A stretch of DNA of 34,924 nucleotides. Origin: Ruminococcus callidus (GTDB taxonomy: Bacteria; Bacillota; Clostridia; Oscillospirales; Ruminococcaceae). Position 1 is the first letter of the stretch. Each line of letters starts with the position of its first letter. The position numbers were made by a program, and so were the translations under genes. Shown piece by piece: positions 1 to 7,802 of this stretch. Location: positions 1 to 34,924 of the forward strand of contig NZ_JAJFCK010000024.1 of the NCBI RefSeq assembly GCF_020709055.1, in the 5' to 3' direction. Below the pieces are notes generated by a model. That model was given only the letters and a program-made list of their open reading frames with translations. It made no database searches and was not told the origin of the DNA.

Positions 1-112
1 GGGCACGTGCCCTCTAAGAACACCTCGCCAGCTGCGCTCAGCTGGAGCAGCCTAAGAAAGGCAACGCTGCCGTTTCTTCCGAAATGAACCTATCCCTGCG
101 CCATTTTCCGCA
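1..112 (+). other. Structured, gene-free left edge; possible 3' end of an unassigned RNA
   Basis: No open frame is convincing here. The strand shown can fold into consecutive hairpins: CCAGCTG-CGCT-CAGCTGG (about 29-46) and AAGAAAGGCA-ACGC-TGCCGTTTCTT with one bulge (about 54-78), after a perfect 12-bp palindrome GGGCACGTGCCC at 1-12. A terminator stem with a T run follows on this strand, so the stretch could be the 3' part of a stable RNA (6S-like, for example) whose 5' half lies outside the window. I do not recognise a family signature, so this is inference. Confidence 0.2.
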
Positions 113-125
113 CACAAAAAACACA

Positions 126-161
126 AGAGCGTATCTGTTCTCATGCAGATACGCTCTTTTT
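126..161. terminator. Bidirectional intrinsic terminator
   Basis: A perfect 12-bp stem, AGAGCGTATCTG (126-137) with CAGATACGCTCT (146-157), is followed by TTTTT on the + strand. On the - strand a T-rich tract (from the A run at 113-118) follows after a few bases. It ends the leftward ZIP gene, which stops at 166, and anything entering from the left edge on +. Confidence 0.75.
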
Positions 162-165
162 CTGT

Positions 166-972
166 TTACCCCAGCATCACATCCAGCAGCATCATCACCG
201 CAAATCCCGTGACGATTCCCATAGTCGCCACGTAAGGCTGCGCCTGTTTATTATGCTGGCACTCCGGAATCAGCTCATGCACCGCCACCAGAATCATGGC
301 ACCGGCGGCAAACGCCAGCGCAAACGGCAGGATCGCCTGCACCTTGACCACCAGCAGCGCCCCCAGCACGCCGGAGATCGGCTCCACCAGTCCCGATGCC
401 TGCCCGAAGAAAAAGCTCTTCCGTCTGGAACAGCCCTCCCGCCGCAGGGGAATGGAGACGGCTGCGCCTTCCGGAAAGTTTTGCAGCCCGATGCCAACGG
501 CAATGGTGATTGCCCCCATGAGTCCATCCATGGTGCAGCTCCCGCTGCGCAGCGTCCCGAACGCCACGCCCACGGCAAGCCCCTCCGGAATGTTATGGAG
601 GGTGATGGAGAAGATCAGCATGAAGATACGGTTCAGGCGATCCCCCACGCTTCCCTGCCGGTTCTCCGCTCGCCGCCGCATGCGGGTGACCAGTTTATCC
701 GAGAGCCACAGGAACGCCGCACCGCTGAGAAATCCCACCGTCACCACCACATAGGGCGGCAGCTTCGAGGTCTCCGCCGCACGTTCAATGGCGGGCTGGA
801 GCAGCGACCAGAAGCTCGCCGCAATCATCACGCCGGCGGCAAATCCCAGCATCAGATTCAGTGCGCCCTGGTTTTGCTTGCGAAAAAAGATCACCGTCGC
901 CGCACCCAGCGCCGTGACCGACCACGTGCCGAGAGTTGCGATCAGTGCATATAGAACAACAATGTGAGTCAT
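166..972 (-). CDS. ZIP family divalent metal transporter (GufA/ZIP11-like)
   Basis: Integral membrane metal ion transporter of 268 residues, probably moving zinc or other divalent cations into the cytoplasm. The family is recognised from two metal-site helices, HNIPEGLAVGVAFG and QNFPEGAAVSIPL, plus HELIPE near the C-terminus; the NFPEG form of the second motif is typical of the GufA/ZIP11 branch. About eight hydrophobic segments are visible, with a basic cytoplasmic stretch (RMRRRAENR) in the middle. The start is ATG at 972, preceded by GGGAGG seven bases upstream; a longer in-frame reading begins at a GTG at 1011 but has no ribosome binding site. It is the last gene of the vanY-methyltransferase-ZIP run, 72 bp after the methyltransferase stop, and its SD lies inside a strong hairpin (978-1018). 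Substrate cannot be read from sequence. Confidence 0.9.
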   Translation of the reverse strand: MTHIVVLYALIATLGTWSVTALGAATVIFFRKQNQGALNLMLGFAAGVMIAASFWSLLQPAIERAAETSKLPPYVVVTVGFLSGAAFLWLSDKLVTRMRRRAENRQGSVGDRLNRIFMLIFSITLHNIPEGLAVGVAFGTLRSGSCTMDGLMGAITIAVGIGLQNFPEGAAVSIPLRREGCSRRKSFFFGQASGLVEPISGVLGALLVVKVQAILPFALAFAAGAMILVAVHELIPECQHNKQAQPYVATMGIVTGFAVMMLLDVMLG

Positions 973-975
973 GAC

Positions 976-1018
976 AAAACCTCCCTGTGTGCAGTATATG
1001 TCACTGGACACAGGGAGG
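976..1018 (-). promoter_or_regulatory. Hairpin sequestering the ZIP gene ribosome binding site
   Basis: In the leftward mRNA CCTCCCTGTGT pairs perfectly with ACACAGGGAGG, which contains the ZIP Shine-Dalgarno. An inner CAGT/ACTG helix extends the stem across one C-C mismatch, leaving loop GACATAT. TTTTGTC and the ATG follow directly, so it could also act as a weak terminator of the upstream genes. Either way ZIP expression should be limited unless the stem is opened. Confidence 0.6.
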
Positions 1019-1044
1019 TGATTGCGCTTTGAGAGAGATGCCGA

Positions 1045-1833
1045 TTACTCCGGCTTTTGCAGCTCCGCAAGAGCGGCGTAATGCCTGACGGTAAAGTGCT
1101 CCGGTGCCAGTTCCGCCAGCATCTTCCGGTGCTCCTGTTCCCACCGGGCGATCTGTTCCGGCGGCAGGGATGCGCCGATGCCACGGCATGCTTTCATTCG
1201 TCCGTTCCACGACTCCCGTGTAAACGGCACGTCCAGCAGATATTCCTCGTGGAAAGTCAGGCGCAGCTGACGCTGCATGTCCGGCGAAACGGGAATGGGG
1301 TGCAGCGTCTCCCCTGCACCGCTCCAATTGGGGCTGTACCGCAGCACCAGCTGTTCGCTGGCGCAGGCAACGGGATCTTCAAAGGGCAGCCACGCCATGC
1401 ACAGCAGCAGGAGCTTTCCGCCGGGCTTGAGCATCCGGAAAAGCCGTGGGGCGACCTTGGCGTCGTCAAAGTACCAGTAGCACTGGCAGGCGGTGATGCC
1501 GTCGAAGGTGTTGTCCGGAAACGAAACGGTTTCCGCCGAAGACACAGTGTAATCAATGGGCATGCCGGCGGATAGTTCCCGTGCCTTGGCAATCTGGTTT
1601 TCGGAGATATCCGTCCCCGTCCAGATGCCACCAAACTGCACAAGATTGCGTGGCAGCACGCCGGTTCCCGTTCCCAGATCCAGCATGCGCTGTCCGGCTG
1701 TGCCGCAGTTCCGGCGCAGGATGTGTTCGTAGAATTCCGGCGGATAGATGTCCCGAAAGCGGGCGTAATCGGCGGAAGTCCTGCCCCAGTCAAAGGCATC
1801 TCCGCCGTCAATTTTTGCATTGCGAATTTCCAT
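1045..1833 (-). CDS. Class I SAM-dependent methyltransferase (Methyltransf_11 type)
   Basis: A cytoplasmic 262-residue protein with a Rossmann methyltransferase core. Motif I is LDLGTGTG at residues 51-58, the acidic residue expected to bind the SAM ribose is D75 in WTGTDIS, and post-motif regions SFPDNTFDGITACQCYWYF and FRMLKPGGKLLLLC are in the expected order. The substrate is unknown; small-molecule methylases of this class are very diverse. The start ATG at 1833 has AAGGGG upstream, and it begins 12 bp after the vanY-type stop, so the two are surely cotranscribed. Nothing in the C-terminal third (an Arg/Glu-rich helical region) points to a specific target. Confidence 0.88.
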   Translation of the reverse strand: MEIRNAKIDGGDAFDWGRTSADYARFRDIYPPEFYEHILRRNCGTAGQRMLDLGTGTGVLPRNLVQFGGIWTGTDISENQIAKARELSAGMPIDYTVSSAETVSFPDNTFDGITACQCYWYFDDAKVAPRLFRMLKPGGKLLLLCMAWLPFEDPVACASEQLVLRYSPNWSGAGETLHPIPVSPDMQRQLRLTFHEEYLLDVPFTRESWNGRMKACRGIGASLPPEQIARWEQEHRKMLAELAPEHFTVRHYAALAELQKPE

Positions 1834-1845
1834 TTGTGTGTCCCC

Positions 1846-2808
1846 TTAATGTTCCCATGCGCCGGCATAGACGGAGTCCACGCCGAGGTATTCCTCCAGA
1901 CAAAGCCCCTTGGACATGATCTCCCTGGCGATGTCCACGCCCACATAGCGGATGTGCCACGGCTCATACTGATAGCCGGTGATGTTCTCCTTGCCGTCGG
2001 GGAAGCGGATGATGAAGCCGTAGTCGGCACAGTGGTCTGCCAGCCAGACCGCTTCCTCCGTCTGTCCGAACGCATCGTCGATGGTGTTGCAGTCGATGGT
2101 CAGACCGGTCTGGTGTTCGGAATAGCCAGGGCGTGCGGAAAACGTGTCCGCCTGCTGCCAGCCATAGGTCTCGCAGTAGCTCTCGTACACGTCCACCTGA
2201 TAGGAATAGCTGCGGAAATCCGAGCCGATATACAGGTTCAGCCCCTCTTGGGCGGCATCGGCGGAGAGCTGGTTGAATGCCTCCTCTGTGGTGGCATCCA
2301 GACCGGGGTTATAGTCCTCCGGCAGACTGTAGGACTTATTGACAATGAGCACGCCGTCCACATAGGTGCAGCCGTCCTTCTGCTCCATGTGGCGGACAGT
2401 CACAGGGACGGAGAAGTCGCCGGACTGCATCTCGCACTTTCCCTGATGCACGCCTGTGACCACACCGTTCTGATCTACTGTGGCGACGGCGGTGTCGCTG
2501 CTCTCCCACGAAACGCTGCTGTCCAGCTGGATCGTGTTGCCCTCCAGCACAGCATGGAAGCCGGAGGTGTCCGCCGGTGCAGTGGCCGGATACCGGGAGG
2601 ATTCCACGGCGGTGGCTTCCGGTACAGCGGTAACGCTGGTCACGGCAGACTGCGAGGCGATCTCGCTCTGCACCGGAACCGGTGATTTTTTTGGAAACAG
2701 GAACAGGATGCATGCGGCATATGCCAGCACCCCAAGACAAGCGAGAATTGCCAGAATCTGAAAGAACTGGCGCACCCGAACACGGGCGTGTTGATTTTTT
2801 CTTCCCAT
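1846..2808 (-). CDS. Membrane-anchored D-alanyl-D-alanine carboxypeptidase, VanY family
   Basis: Predicted zinc peptidase trimming D-Ala from peptidoglycan stem peptides outside the membrane. The 320-residue protein has a basic N-terminus and one membrane helix (about 14-38), then a Ser/Thr/Ala/Pro-rich spacer and a Big_2-like Ig segment (WESSDTAVATVDQNGVVTG, about 101-119). The catalytic VanY domain follows, with the zinc motif SEHQTGLTID (H232, D239) and EPWHIRYVG (E282, H285), so all key residues are present. It is first in a leftward operon with the methyltransferase. The ATG at 2808 is preceded by only a weak SD (AAAAGAG). In vancomycin-resistant species VanY lowers glycopeptide targets, but this form is common in sensitive Firmicutes too, so resistance should not be inferred. 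Confidence 0.88.
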   Translation of the reverse strand: MGRKNQHARVRVRQFFQILAILACLGVLAYAACILFLFPKKSPVPVQSEIASQSAVTSVTAVPEATAVESSRYPATAPADTSGFHAVLEGNTIQLDSSVSWESSDTAVATVDQNGVVTGVHQGKCEMQSGDFSVPVTVRHMEQKDGCTYVDGVLIVNKSYSLPEDYNPGLDATTEEAFNQLSADAAQEGLNLYIGSDFRSYSYQVDVYESYCETYGWQQADTFSARPGYSEHQTGLTIDCNTIDDAFGQTEEAVWLADHCADYGFIIRFPDGKENITGYQYEPWHIRYVGVDIAREIMSKGLCLEEYLGVDSVYAGAWEH

Positions 2809-2885
2809 TTGCAGTTGCTCTTTTCTGTATCATCTATTCAGTGTATACCCCGTGAGAAAAAATTTCCCTGCCTCTGAACAGCTCT

Positions 2886-2914
2886 ATTATACCACATTTT
2901 TTTTGCCATTGCAA
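2886..2914 (-). promoter_or_regulatory. Promoter of the vanY-methyltransferase-ZIP operon
   Basis: Reading leftward: TTGCAA (2909-2914), 17 bp, TATAAT (2886-2891), with an extended TGG before the -10. It is about 78 bp upstream of the vanY-type start and points away from the response regulator gene. No other clear signal fills 2809-3125 apart from this and the divergent promoter at 3069. Confidence 0.8.
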
Positions 2915-3068
2915 CTGTTGTTTCGAGGCGGAGCGGGAGGGCTTGTGTCTGATTTTGTGCGTGGGAATATGGAACGCACGTTGAAAATATTCCAATGAAA
3001 TGTTTCATATGCGGACACGGCACGCCGTGTCCCGACAAAGTGTGCTTACACGCTCGGAAAGACACAGC

Positions 3069-3098
3069 TTGACGCACGCCGCTTTTTTATGCTACAAT
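3069..3098 (+). promoter_or_regulatory. Promoter of the two-component genes
   Basis: TTGACG (3069-3074), 18 bp, TACAAT (3093-3098), then a short leader with AGGAGG before the response regulator ATG at 3126. It is a plausible constitutive sigma-A promoter. Confidence 0.75.
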
Positions 3099-3125
3099 AA
3101 GAAAAAAACAGGAGGCATTGGAGCC

Positions 3126-3812
3126 ATGTATCAAATCATGATCGTAGAGGACGACGCCACCATGGCGGAAATGATGAAGCGCCAGCTTGAGGCGTGGGGA
3201 CATCAGGTGCACGTGGCGGAACAGTTTCAGGACATTCTGGGGGAGTTTACCGCCTGTGCGCCGCACATGGTGCTCATGGACATCATGCTCCCCTTTTTCA
3301 ACGGCTACCACTGGTGCAGCGCCATCCGTGCCATCTCCAACGTTCCCGTCATCTTCATCTCCTCTGCCTCGGACAACATGAACATCGTCATGGCAATGAA
3401 CATGGGCGGCGACGATTTCATCCCGAAGCCGGTTGATCCCGATGTCATGATGGCGAAGATTCAGGCGGTGCTCCGGCGCACCTATGACATGGCGGGACGC
3501 ATCCCCGTGCTGGAACATCAGGGGGCTGTGCTGAACCTCAGCGACACCACCCTGACCTATCAGGGCAAACATCTGGAGCTGACCCGCAATGAATTCCGCA
3601 TCCTCCAGACTCTGCTGGAAAACAAGGGCAAGGTCGTCAGCCGGGAAGCCCTCATGACCAAGCTCTGGCAGATGGACTGCTATGTGGAGGAGAACACCCT
3701 CACCGTCAACGTCACTCGTCTGCGCAAAAAGCTGGAGTCCATCGGGCTGCACCAGTGGATCCGCACCAAAGTGGGCAGCGGCTACTGGATTCCGGCGGAG
3801 GGGCAGGCATGA
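3126..3812 (+). CDS. OmpR-family response regulator, BceR-like
   Basis: Cytoplasmic DNA-binding regulator of 228 residues. The receiver domain (about 1-115) has acidic pocket D9/D10, phosphoacceptor D52 in VLMDIMLPFFNG, and conserved K101 in FIPKPVDP. The C-terminal winged-helix domain (about 130-228) ends in the recognition and wing region VNVTRLRKKLESIG...VGSGYWIP. ATG at 3126 is chosen because AGGAGG lies ten bases upstream and because the receiver fold starts exactly there (MYQIMIVEDD). The stop overlaps the kinase start as ATGA. With the short-loop kinase and the following ABC transporter this is the regulator of a Bce-type module; its likely target site lies at 4807-4841. Confidence 0.92.
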   Translation: MYQIMIVEDDATMAEMMKRQLEAWGHQVHVAEQFQDILGEFTACAPHMVLMDIMLPFFNGYHWCSAIRAISNVPVIFISSASDNMNIVMAMNMGGDDFIPKPVDPDVMMAKIQAVLRRTYDMAGRIPVLEHQGAVLNLSDTTLTYQGKHLELTRNEFRILQTLLENKGKVVSREALMTKLWQMDCYVEENTLTVNVTRLRKKLESIGLHQWIRTKVGSGYWIPAEGQA

Positions 3813-4798
3813 GGCTGCTTGGGCGGTTTCTGAAAGACCGCTGGAAGCTGATGTGTTTCTTCGCCGGATGCGCCGCCATCTTTGCGGCTGTCTTTTTCCT
3901 GTACCGCCTCTCCCTCGAACCGGTGCTCTATGCGGCGCTGCTCTGCATGGCGCTGGGGTTGCTGGTTCTCGCCATCCAATTTGTGCGCTTCTGCCGCCGG
4001 CACAAACAGCGCCAGCGAATCTTCCGCCAGCCCGACCTGCTGTATCGAGAGATGCCCGAACCGCAGACGCTGGAGGAGGAGGACGACAACGCTATTTTAC
4101 AGGCATTCGGCGAGCAGTACCAAAAGCTCCTCGGCGACTGGCAGGCGCAAAAAAGCGACAGCATGGACTACTACGGCGCATGGGTGCATCAGATCAAAAC
4201 GCCCATTGCCGTCATGAAGATGCTCTTACAGCATGAGGACACCCCGGAGAGCCGCATGCTCTCCGATGAGCTGTTCCGCATTGAACAGTACGCCGAGATG
4301 GCGCTGACCTACCTGCGTCTAGACAGCAGCGCCAGCGATCTGGTATTCCGGCGCTGCCGGCTGGACGAGATTCTCCGCAGCGTCATCCGCAAATTTGCGC
4401 CACAGTTCATCAACCACCGCATCCGGCTGGAATACACCCCCACAACACTGGAGGTGCTCACCGATGAGAAGTGGCTGACGTTCTTGCTGGAGCAGCTGCT
4501 CTCCAACGCCGTGAAATACACCAAGCACGGCACCGTCACCATCTCCGTCACGCCGGAAAAGGTCGTCCGCATCGCTGACACCGGCATCGGCATTGCGCCG
4601 GAAGACCTCCCCCGCATTTTCGAAAAGGGTTTCACCGGCTACAACGGCAGAGCCGGACAGAAGTCCACGGGACTGGGGCTGTATCTGTGCAAACGTGCCG
4701 CCCTGAAAATCTCTGCCCGCATCACAGCAAGCTCCGTGGTGGGCGAGGGGTCGGTCTTTTCTGTAGATCTCAATCTGCCGGAGCTTCAAGTGGAATAG
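3809..4798 (+). CDS. Intramembrane-sensing histidine kinase, BceS-like
   Basis: Membrane sensor kinase of 329 residues. Two membrane helices (about 13-32 and 38-60) are joined by only a handful of residues, so there is no extracellular sensor domain; this is the hallmark of BceS-type kinases, which read the activity of their partner ABC transporter. The dimerisation helix carries the phosphoacceptor H127 in WVHQIKTPI. The ATPase lobe shows N box EQLLSNAVKYT, G1 IADTGIGIAPEDLP, F box IFEKGFTG and G2 STGLGLYLCK. All catalytic motifs are intact. The start ATG overlaps the regulator stop (ATGA), giving translational coupling. Confidence 0.92.
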   Translation: MRLLGRFLKDRWKLMCFFAGCAAIFAAVFFLYRLSLEPVLYAALLCMALGLLVLAIQFVRFCRRHKQRQRIFRQPDLLYREMPEPQTLEEEDDNAILQAFGEQYQKLLGDWQAQKSDSMDYYGAWVHQIKTPIAVMKMLLQHEDTPESRMLSDELFRIEQYAEMALTYLRLDSSASDLVFRRCRLDEILRSVIRKFAPQFINHRIRLEYTPTTLEVLTDEKWLTFLLEQLLSNAVKYTKHGTVTISVTPEKVVRIADTGIGIAPEDLPRIFEKGFTGYNGRAGQKSTGLGLYLCKRAALKISARITASSVVGEGSVFSVDLNLPELQVE

Positions 4799-4806
4799 CA
4801 AACGTC

Positions 4807-4880
4807 TTACAAAAATGTCACTTTCTGCGCTGAAATGTCACACGAATCGATGGCGGCATTTCAGCGCTTTGTGTTATGAT
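4807..4880 (+). promoter_or_regulatory. Bce-type operator and activator-dependent promoter of the transporter genes
   Basis: TTACA-AAAA-TGTCA (4807-4820) fits the TnACA-N4-TGTAA-like box known for BceR-type regulators. AAATGTCAC is repeated at 4813-4821 and 4833-4841, exactly 20 bp apart, so a second, weaker site sits on the same DNA face. A -10 element TATGAT follows at 4875-4880, but no -35 hexamer is seen at 4851-4858, as expected for an activated promoter. An 11-bp inverted repeat GCGCTGAAATG/CATTTCAGCGC (4827-4837, 4857-4867) overlaps the second site. Confidence 0.6.
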
Positions 4881-4912
4881 ATAGATACCACAAAAAAAGG
4901 AGGCCATGGATT

Positions 4913-5677
4913 ATGGCAATACTGGAAGTACAAGGATTGAAAAAAATCTACACCACTCGGTTCGGCGGAAATCAGGTACAGGCGCTGTCGGACGTTTCGT
5001 TCTCTGTGGAACAGGGCGAATATGTCGCCATCATGGGCGAATCCGGCTCCGGCAAGACCACTCTGCTGAACATTCTCGCCGCACTGGACAAGCCCACGGG
5101 CGGCAAGGTCTTTCTGGAGGGACGTGATCTCACTGCGGTGCGGGAAAAGGAGATCGCTGCGTTCCGGCGGGACAATCTGGGCTTCGTCTTTCAGGACTTC
5201 AACCTGCTGGACACCTTCTCCCTCAAGGACAACATCTTCCTGCCGCTGGTGCTCGCCGGACTGCCTGTTGCGGAGATGGAGCGCCGCATTGCCCCCATTG
5301 CCAAGCGCCTGCAAATCGACGCTCTGCTGGAAAAGTACCCCTATGAAGTGTCCGGCGGACAGAAACAGCGTGTCGCCGTGGCACGGGCGCTCATCACCAA
5401 CCCCAAGCTGATTCTGGCGGACGAACCGACGGGTGCGCTGGACTCCAAGTCCACCGACAGCCTGCTCCAGGTGTTCTCCGAGATCAACCAGACCGGTCAG
5501 ACCATTCTCATGGTCACCCACTCCACCAAGGCAGCGAGCCACGCCGGACGTGTTCTCTTCATCAAAGACGGCACGCTCTTCCACCAGCTCTACCGTGGCA
5601 CATGCAGCAACGAACAGCTGTATCAGAAGATCTCCGACACCCTCACCATTCTGGCAACAGGAGGGAATGCACAATGA
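4913..5677 (+). CDS. ABC transporter ATP-binding protein, BceA-like
   Basis: Cytoplasmic ATPase of 254 residues that powers the BceB-type permease encoded next. Walker [10 protein letters not shown] is at 42-50, the Q loop is in [13 protein letters not shown], the signature is VSGGQKQR, Walker B is [12 protein letters not shown], and the switch His is in MVTHSTKAA. The family (MacB/LolD/BceA type) exports or frees peptide antibiotics from lipid targets, or relieves envelope stress. The start ATG at 4913 has AAGGAGG nine bases upstream; an out-of-frame ATG at 4905 is ignored. The stop overlaps the permease ATG. Expression is likely induced by the adjacent two-component system through the 4807-4841 boxes. 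Confidence 0.93.
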   Translation: MAILEVQGLKKIYTTRFGGNQVQALSDVSFSVEQGEYVAIMGESGSGKTTLLNILAALDKPTGGKVFLEGRDLTAVREKEIAAFRRDNLGFVFQDFNLLDTFSLKDNIFLPLVLAGLPVAEMERRIAPIAKRLQIDALLEKYPYEVSGGQKQRVAVARALITNPKLILADEPTGALDSKSTDSLLQVFSEINQTGQTILMVTHSTKAASHAGRVLFIKDGTLFHQLYRGTCSNEQLYQKISDTLTILATGGNAQ

Positions 5678-7692
5678 AACAGACCATATATCCCCGTCTG
5701 GCGTGGCACGGCGTCGCCAAAAACAAACAGATCTATCTGCCGTTCCTGCTGACCTGCATCGGCATTTTCGCCGTGTATTACATCGTGTCCTATCTGACCT
5801 ACAGCGCATCCGTGCGTGAGATGCAGGGCGGCAGAGACCTCCAGATGGTGCTCTCGTGGGGCACGGCAGTGGTCGCCATCTTCGCCGTCATCTTTCTTTT
5901 CTACATGAACTCGTTCCTCATGCGCCGCAGAAAGACCGAGTTCGGACTCTACAACATTCTGGGCATGGGCAAATGGAATCTCGCACGGATTCTGGTGCTC
6001 CAGACCATGATGCTCCTCGTCACCTCTCTGGCAGGCGGTCTGGGACTGGGCATTCTGCTATCCAAGCTGGCGGAACTTCTGGCAGCACGGACGCTGAACA
6101 CGGACACCCCGCTGGGCTTTACCGTTGAGTCAAACGCCGTGCGCAATGTCATCCTGCTGGCACTCATTGCCTTTGGGCTCCTCCTCCTCTACTCGCTGGG
6201 ACAGATTCACGTTTCCAAGCCAGTGGAGCTGCTGCGTGGGGAAAAGGCGGGAGAACGGCCGCCCAAAGTCCGCTGGCTTCCGGCGGTACTGGGCGTGCTC
6301 CTGCTGGGCGTTGCCTATTTCCTCGCCATCCGCACCACAAACCCCATAAGTGCCCTGCTGGTGCTCTTCCTCGCTGTGGTGCTGGTGGTGCTGGGCACGT
6401 ACCTCCTCTTCCTCAGCGGCTCGGTGGCACTGTGTCACCTGCTCCGGAAGAACAAGAAGTACTACTATCAGACCAACCACTTCATCTCCGTCTCCTCCAT
6501 GGCGTACCGCATGAAGCGCAACGGCGCAAGTCTCGCCTCCATCTGCATCTTCTCCACCTTTGTCCTCGTCATGATGTCCACCACGCTCTGCCTGCGCATC
6601 GGTTCAGAGGACAGCCTGCACCAGCGTTATCCCAAAAGCTTTGAGGTTACCTGCGGCGTGGATGATTTCAACAAGGGCGATGCCGCAGACCAGTATCTCA
6701 CCCAGCGGGTACAGCAGGCGCTGGAACAGTCCGGAAAAACCGCCCGGAGTCCCCTGCAATACCGCTCGGTCAGCTTTGCCGGCATTCTGAAGGAGAACAA
6801 GCTGCTGGTGCGCCCCATGTCAGAAATCAGCGACTATCAGCAGCTGGTGGAGGTCACTGCCGTAACGCTGGACACTTACAATCATCTCGCCGGCGCTTCT
6901 GAGACCCTCTCCCAGAACGAGGCGATGCTCTTCGAGTACCGTGGAAGCTACCGCTACGACACCATCCAGATCGACGATCTGGAAACTCTGCACATCGCCA
7001 AACAGGTGGAGCAATTTCTACAGACAGGCTACAATCTCGCCGCCAGCTGTCCCACCATATATCTGGTCGTCCCCGATGACGCTGCCCTGAAAGCGCTCTA
7101 TGACTGCCAGAGAGCGGCATATCAGGAGATTCCCTCCCGCTACACCTTGTACTACGGCTTCGATCTGGACGGCAACGAGGAACAGCAGATGGCGTTTTAC
7201 AACACGCTTCAGCAGGCTTTAGCCGAAGGTACTGAAACGATAGATGGCTTCTCCTACAGCGTCAGCTGCCGGGAGGAGGCACGCTCCAGTTTTTACTCCC
7301 TCTTTGGCGGCATGCTGTATCTTGGCGCACTGCTGAGTCTGGTCTTTCTCTTCGGCACGGTGCTTATCATGTACTACAAGCAGATCTCCGAGGGCTACGA
7401 GGATGCGGCACGCTTTGAGATTCTGCAAAAGGTGGGCATGACCAAACAGGAGATTCGCCGGAGCATCAACTCCCAGATTCTCACCGTCTTTGCCGCACCG
7501 CTGCTCATGGCCGGCATTCACATCTGCTTTGCCTTTCCGCTGCTGCGGCGCATCATGCTGATGTTCGGGCTGAACAATACGCTTCTCTTTATGATCGTGA
7601 CGGCGGGCAGTTTCCTTGTCTTTGCGCTGCTGTACATCGTCATGTACAAGACGACCTCCCACAGCTACTACCAGTTGGTGAAAAAAGCATGA
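5674..7692 (+). CDS. ABC transporter permease, BceB-like (FtsX domains)
   Basis: A 672-residue membrane protein, the usual size for BceB. N-terminal helix IYLPFLLTCIGIFAVYYIV is followed by an FtsX-type block with RRRKTEFGLYNILGMGKWNLAR. Several further helices precede a large extracytoplasmic domain of roughly 200 residues (from about residue 320, starting after MMSTTLCLRIGSEDS), and the second FtsX block ends with RFEILQKVGMTKQEIRRSI and LLYIVMYKTTSHSYYQLV. In this family the large loop binds the peptide or lipid ligand and signals to the kinase. The chosen ATG at 5674 overlaps the ATPase stop and has AGGAGGG upstream. Ligand specificity cannot be predicted. Two small genes are coupled behind it. 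Confidence 0.92.
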   Translation: MKQTIYPRLAWHGVAKNKQIYLPFLLTCIGIFAVYYIVSYLTYSASVREMQGGRDLQMVLSWGTAVVAIFAVIFLFYMNSFLMRRRKTEFGLYNILGMGKWNLARILVLQTMMLLVTSLAGGLGLGILLSKLAELLAARTLNTDTPLGFTVESNAVRNVILLALIAFGLLLLYSLGQIHVSKPVELLRGEKAGERPPKVRWLPAVLGVLLLGVAYFLAIRTTNPISALLVLFLAVVLVVLGTYLLFLSGSVALCHLLRKNKKYYYQTNHFISVSSMAYRMKRNGASLASICIFSTFVLVMMSTTLCLRIGSEDSLHQRYPKSFEVTCGVDDFNKGDAADQYLTQRVQQALEQSGKTARSPLQYRSVSFAGILKENKLLVRPMSEISDYQQLVEVTAVTLDTYNHLAGASETLSQNEAMLFEYRGSYRYDTIQIDDLETLHIAKQVEQFLQTGYNLAASCPTIYLVVPDDAALKALYDCQRAAYQEIPSRYTLYYGFDLDGNEEQQMAFYNTLQQALAEGTETIDGFSYSVSCREEARSSFYSLFGGMLYLGALLSLVFLFGTVLIMYYKQISEGYEDAARFEILQKVGMTKQEIRRSINSQILTVFAAPLLMAGIHICFAFPLLRRIMLMFGLNNTLLFMIVTAGSFLVFALLYIVMYKTTSHSYYQLVKKA

Positions 7693-7802
7693 GGCGGCTG
7701 TGCGGTACGCTGAGGCGGATTCTGCTTTGTCTGCTGGTCTGCACGCTGATCCTGCTGCTGCGCCTTGCGGGAACGCCGTGGCGCCGGAGGAACCGGTCAT
7801 GA
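7689..7802 (+). CDS. Tiny membrane protein (37 aa) coupled to the Bce-like permease
   Basis: This ORF is not recognised from any family. ATG at 7689 overlaps the permease stop and the TGA at 7800-7802 overlaps the next ATG, both as ATGA, which is typical of genuine coupled genes. The product has a basic start (MRRLCGTLRR), one hydrophobic helix ILLCLLVCTLILLLRL (about 11-26) and a basic tail WRRRNRS. It has no SD of its own, so translation would rely on reinitiation. Its beginning resembles that of the next gene at DNA level: ATGAGGCGG, and 15 identical bases CTGCTTTGTCTGCTG at 7722 and 7823. It could be a small partner subunit or a decayed duplicate of the lipoprotein signal peptide. Confidence 0.5.
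   Translation: MRRLCGTLRRILLCLLVCTLILLLRLAGTPWRRRNRS

Noticed and set aside
1846..2808. Vancomycin resistance gene cluster
   Set aside because: Only a VanY-type peptidase is present, with no vanA/vanH/vanX or VanRS pair in the same operon. The nearby two-component system is of the Bce type and divergent.
4827..4867. Intrinsic terminator after the histidine kinase gene
   Set aside because: The 11-bp inverted repeat has a 19-nt loop and only TTTGTG after it; it overlaps the operator-like boxes and is better seen as regulatory.
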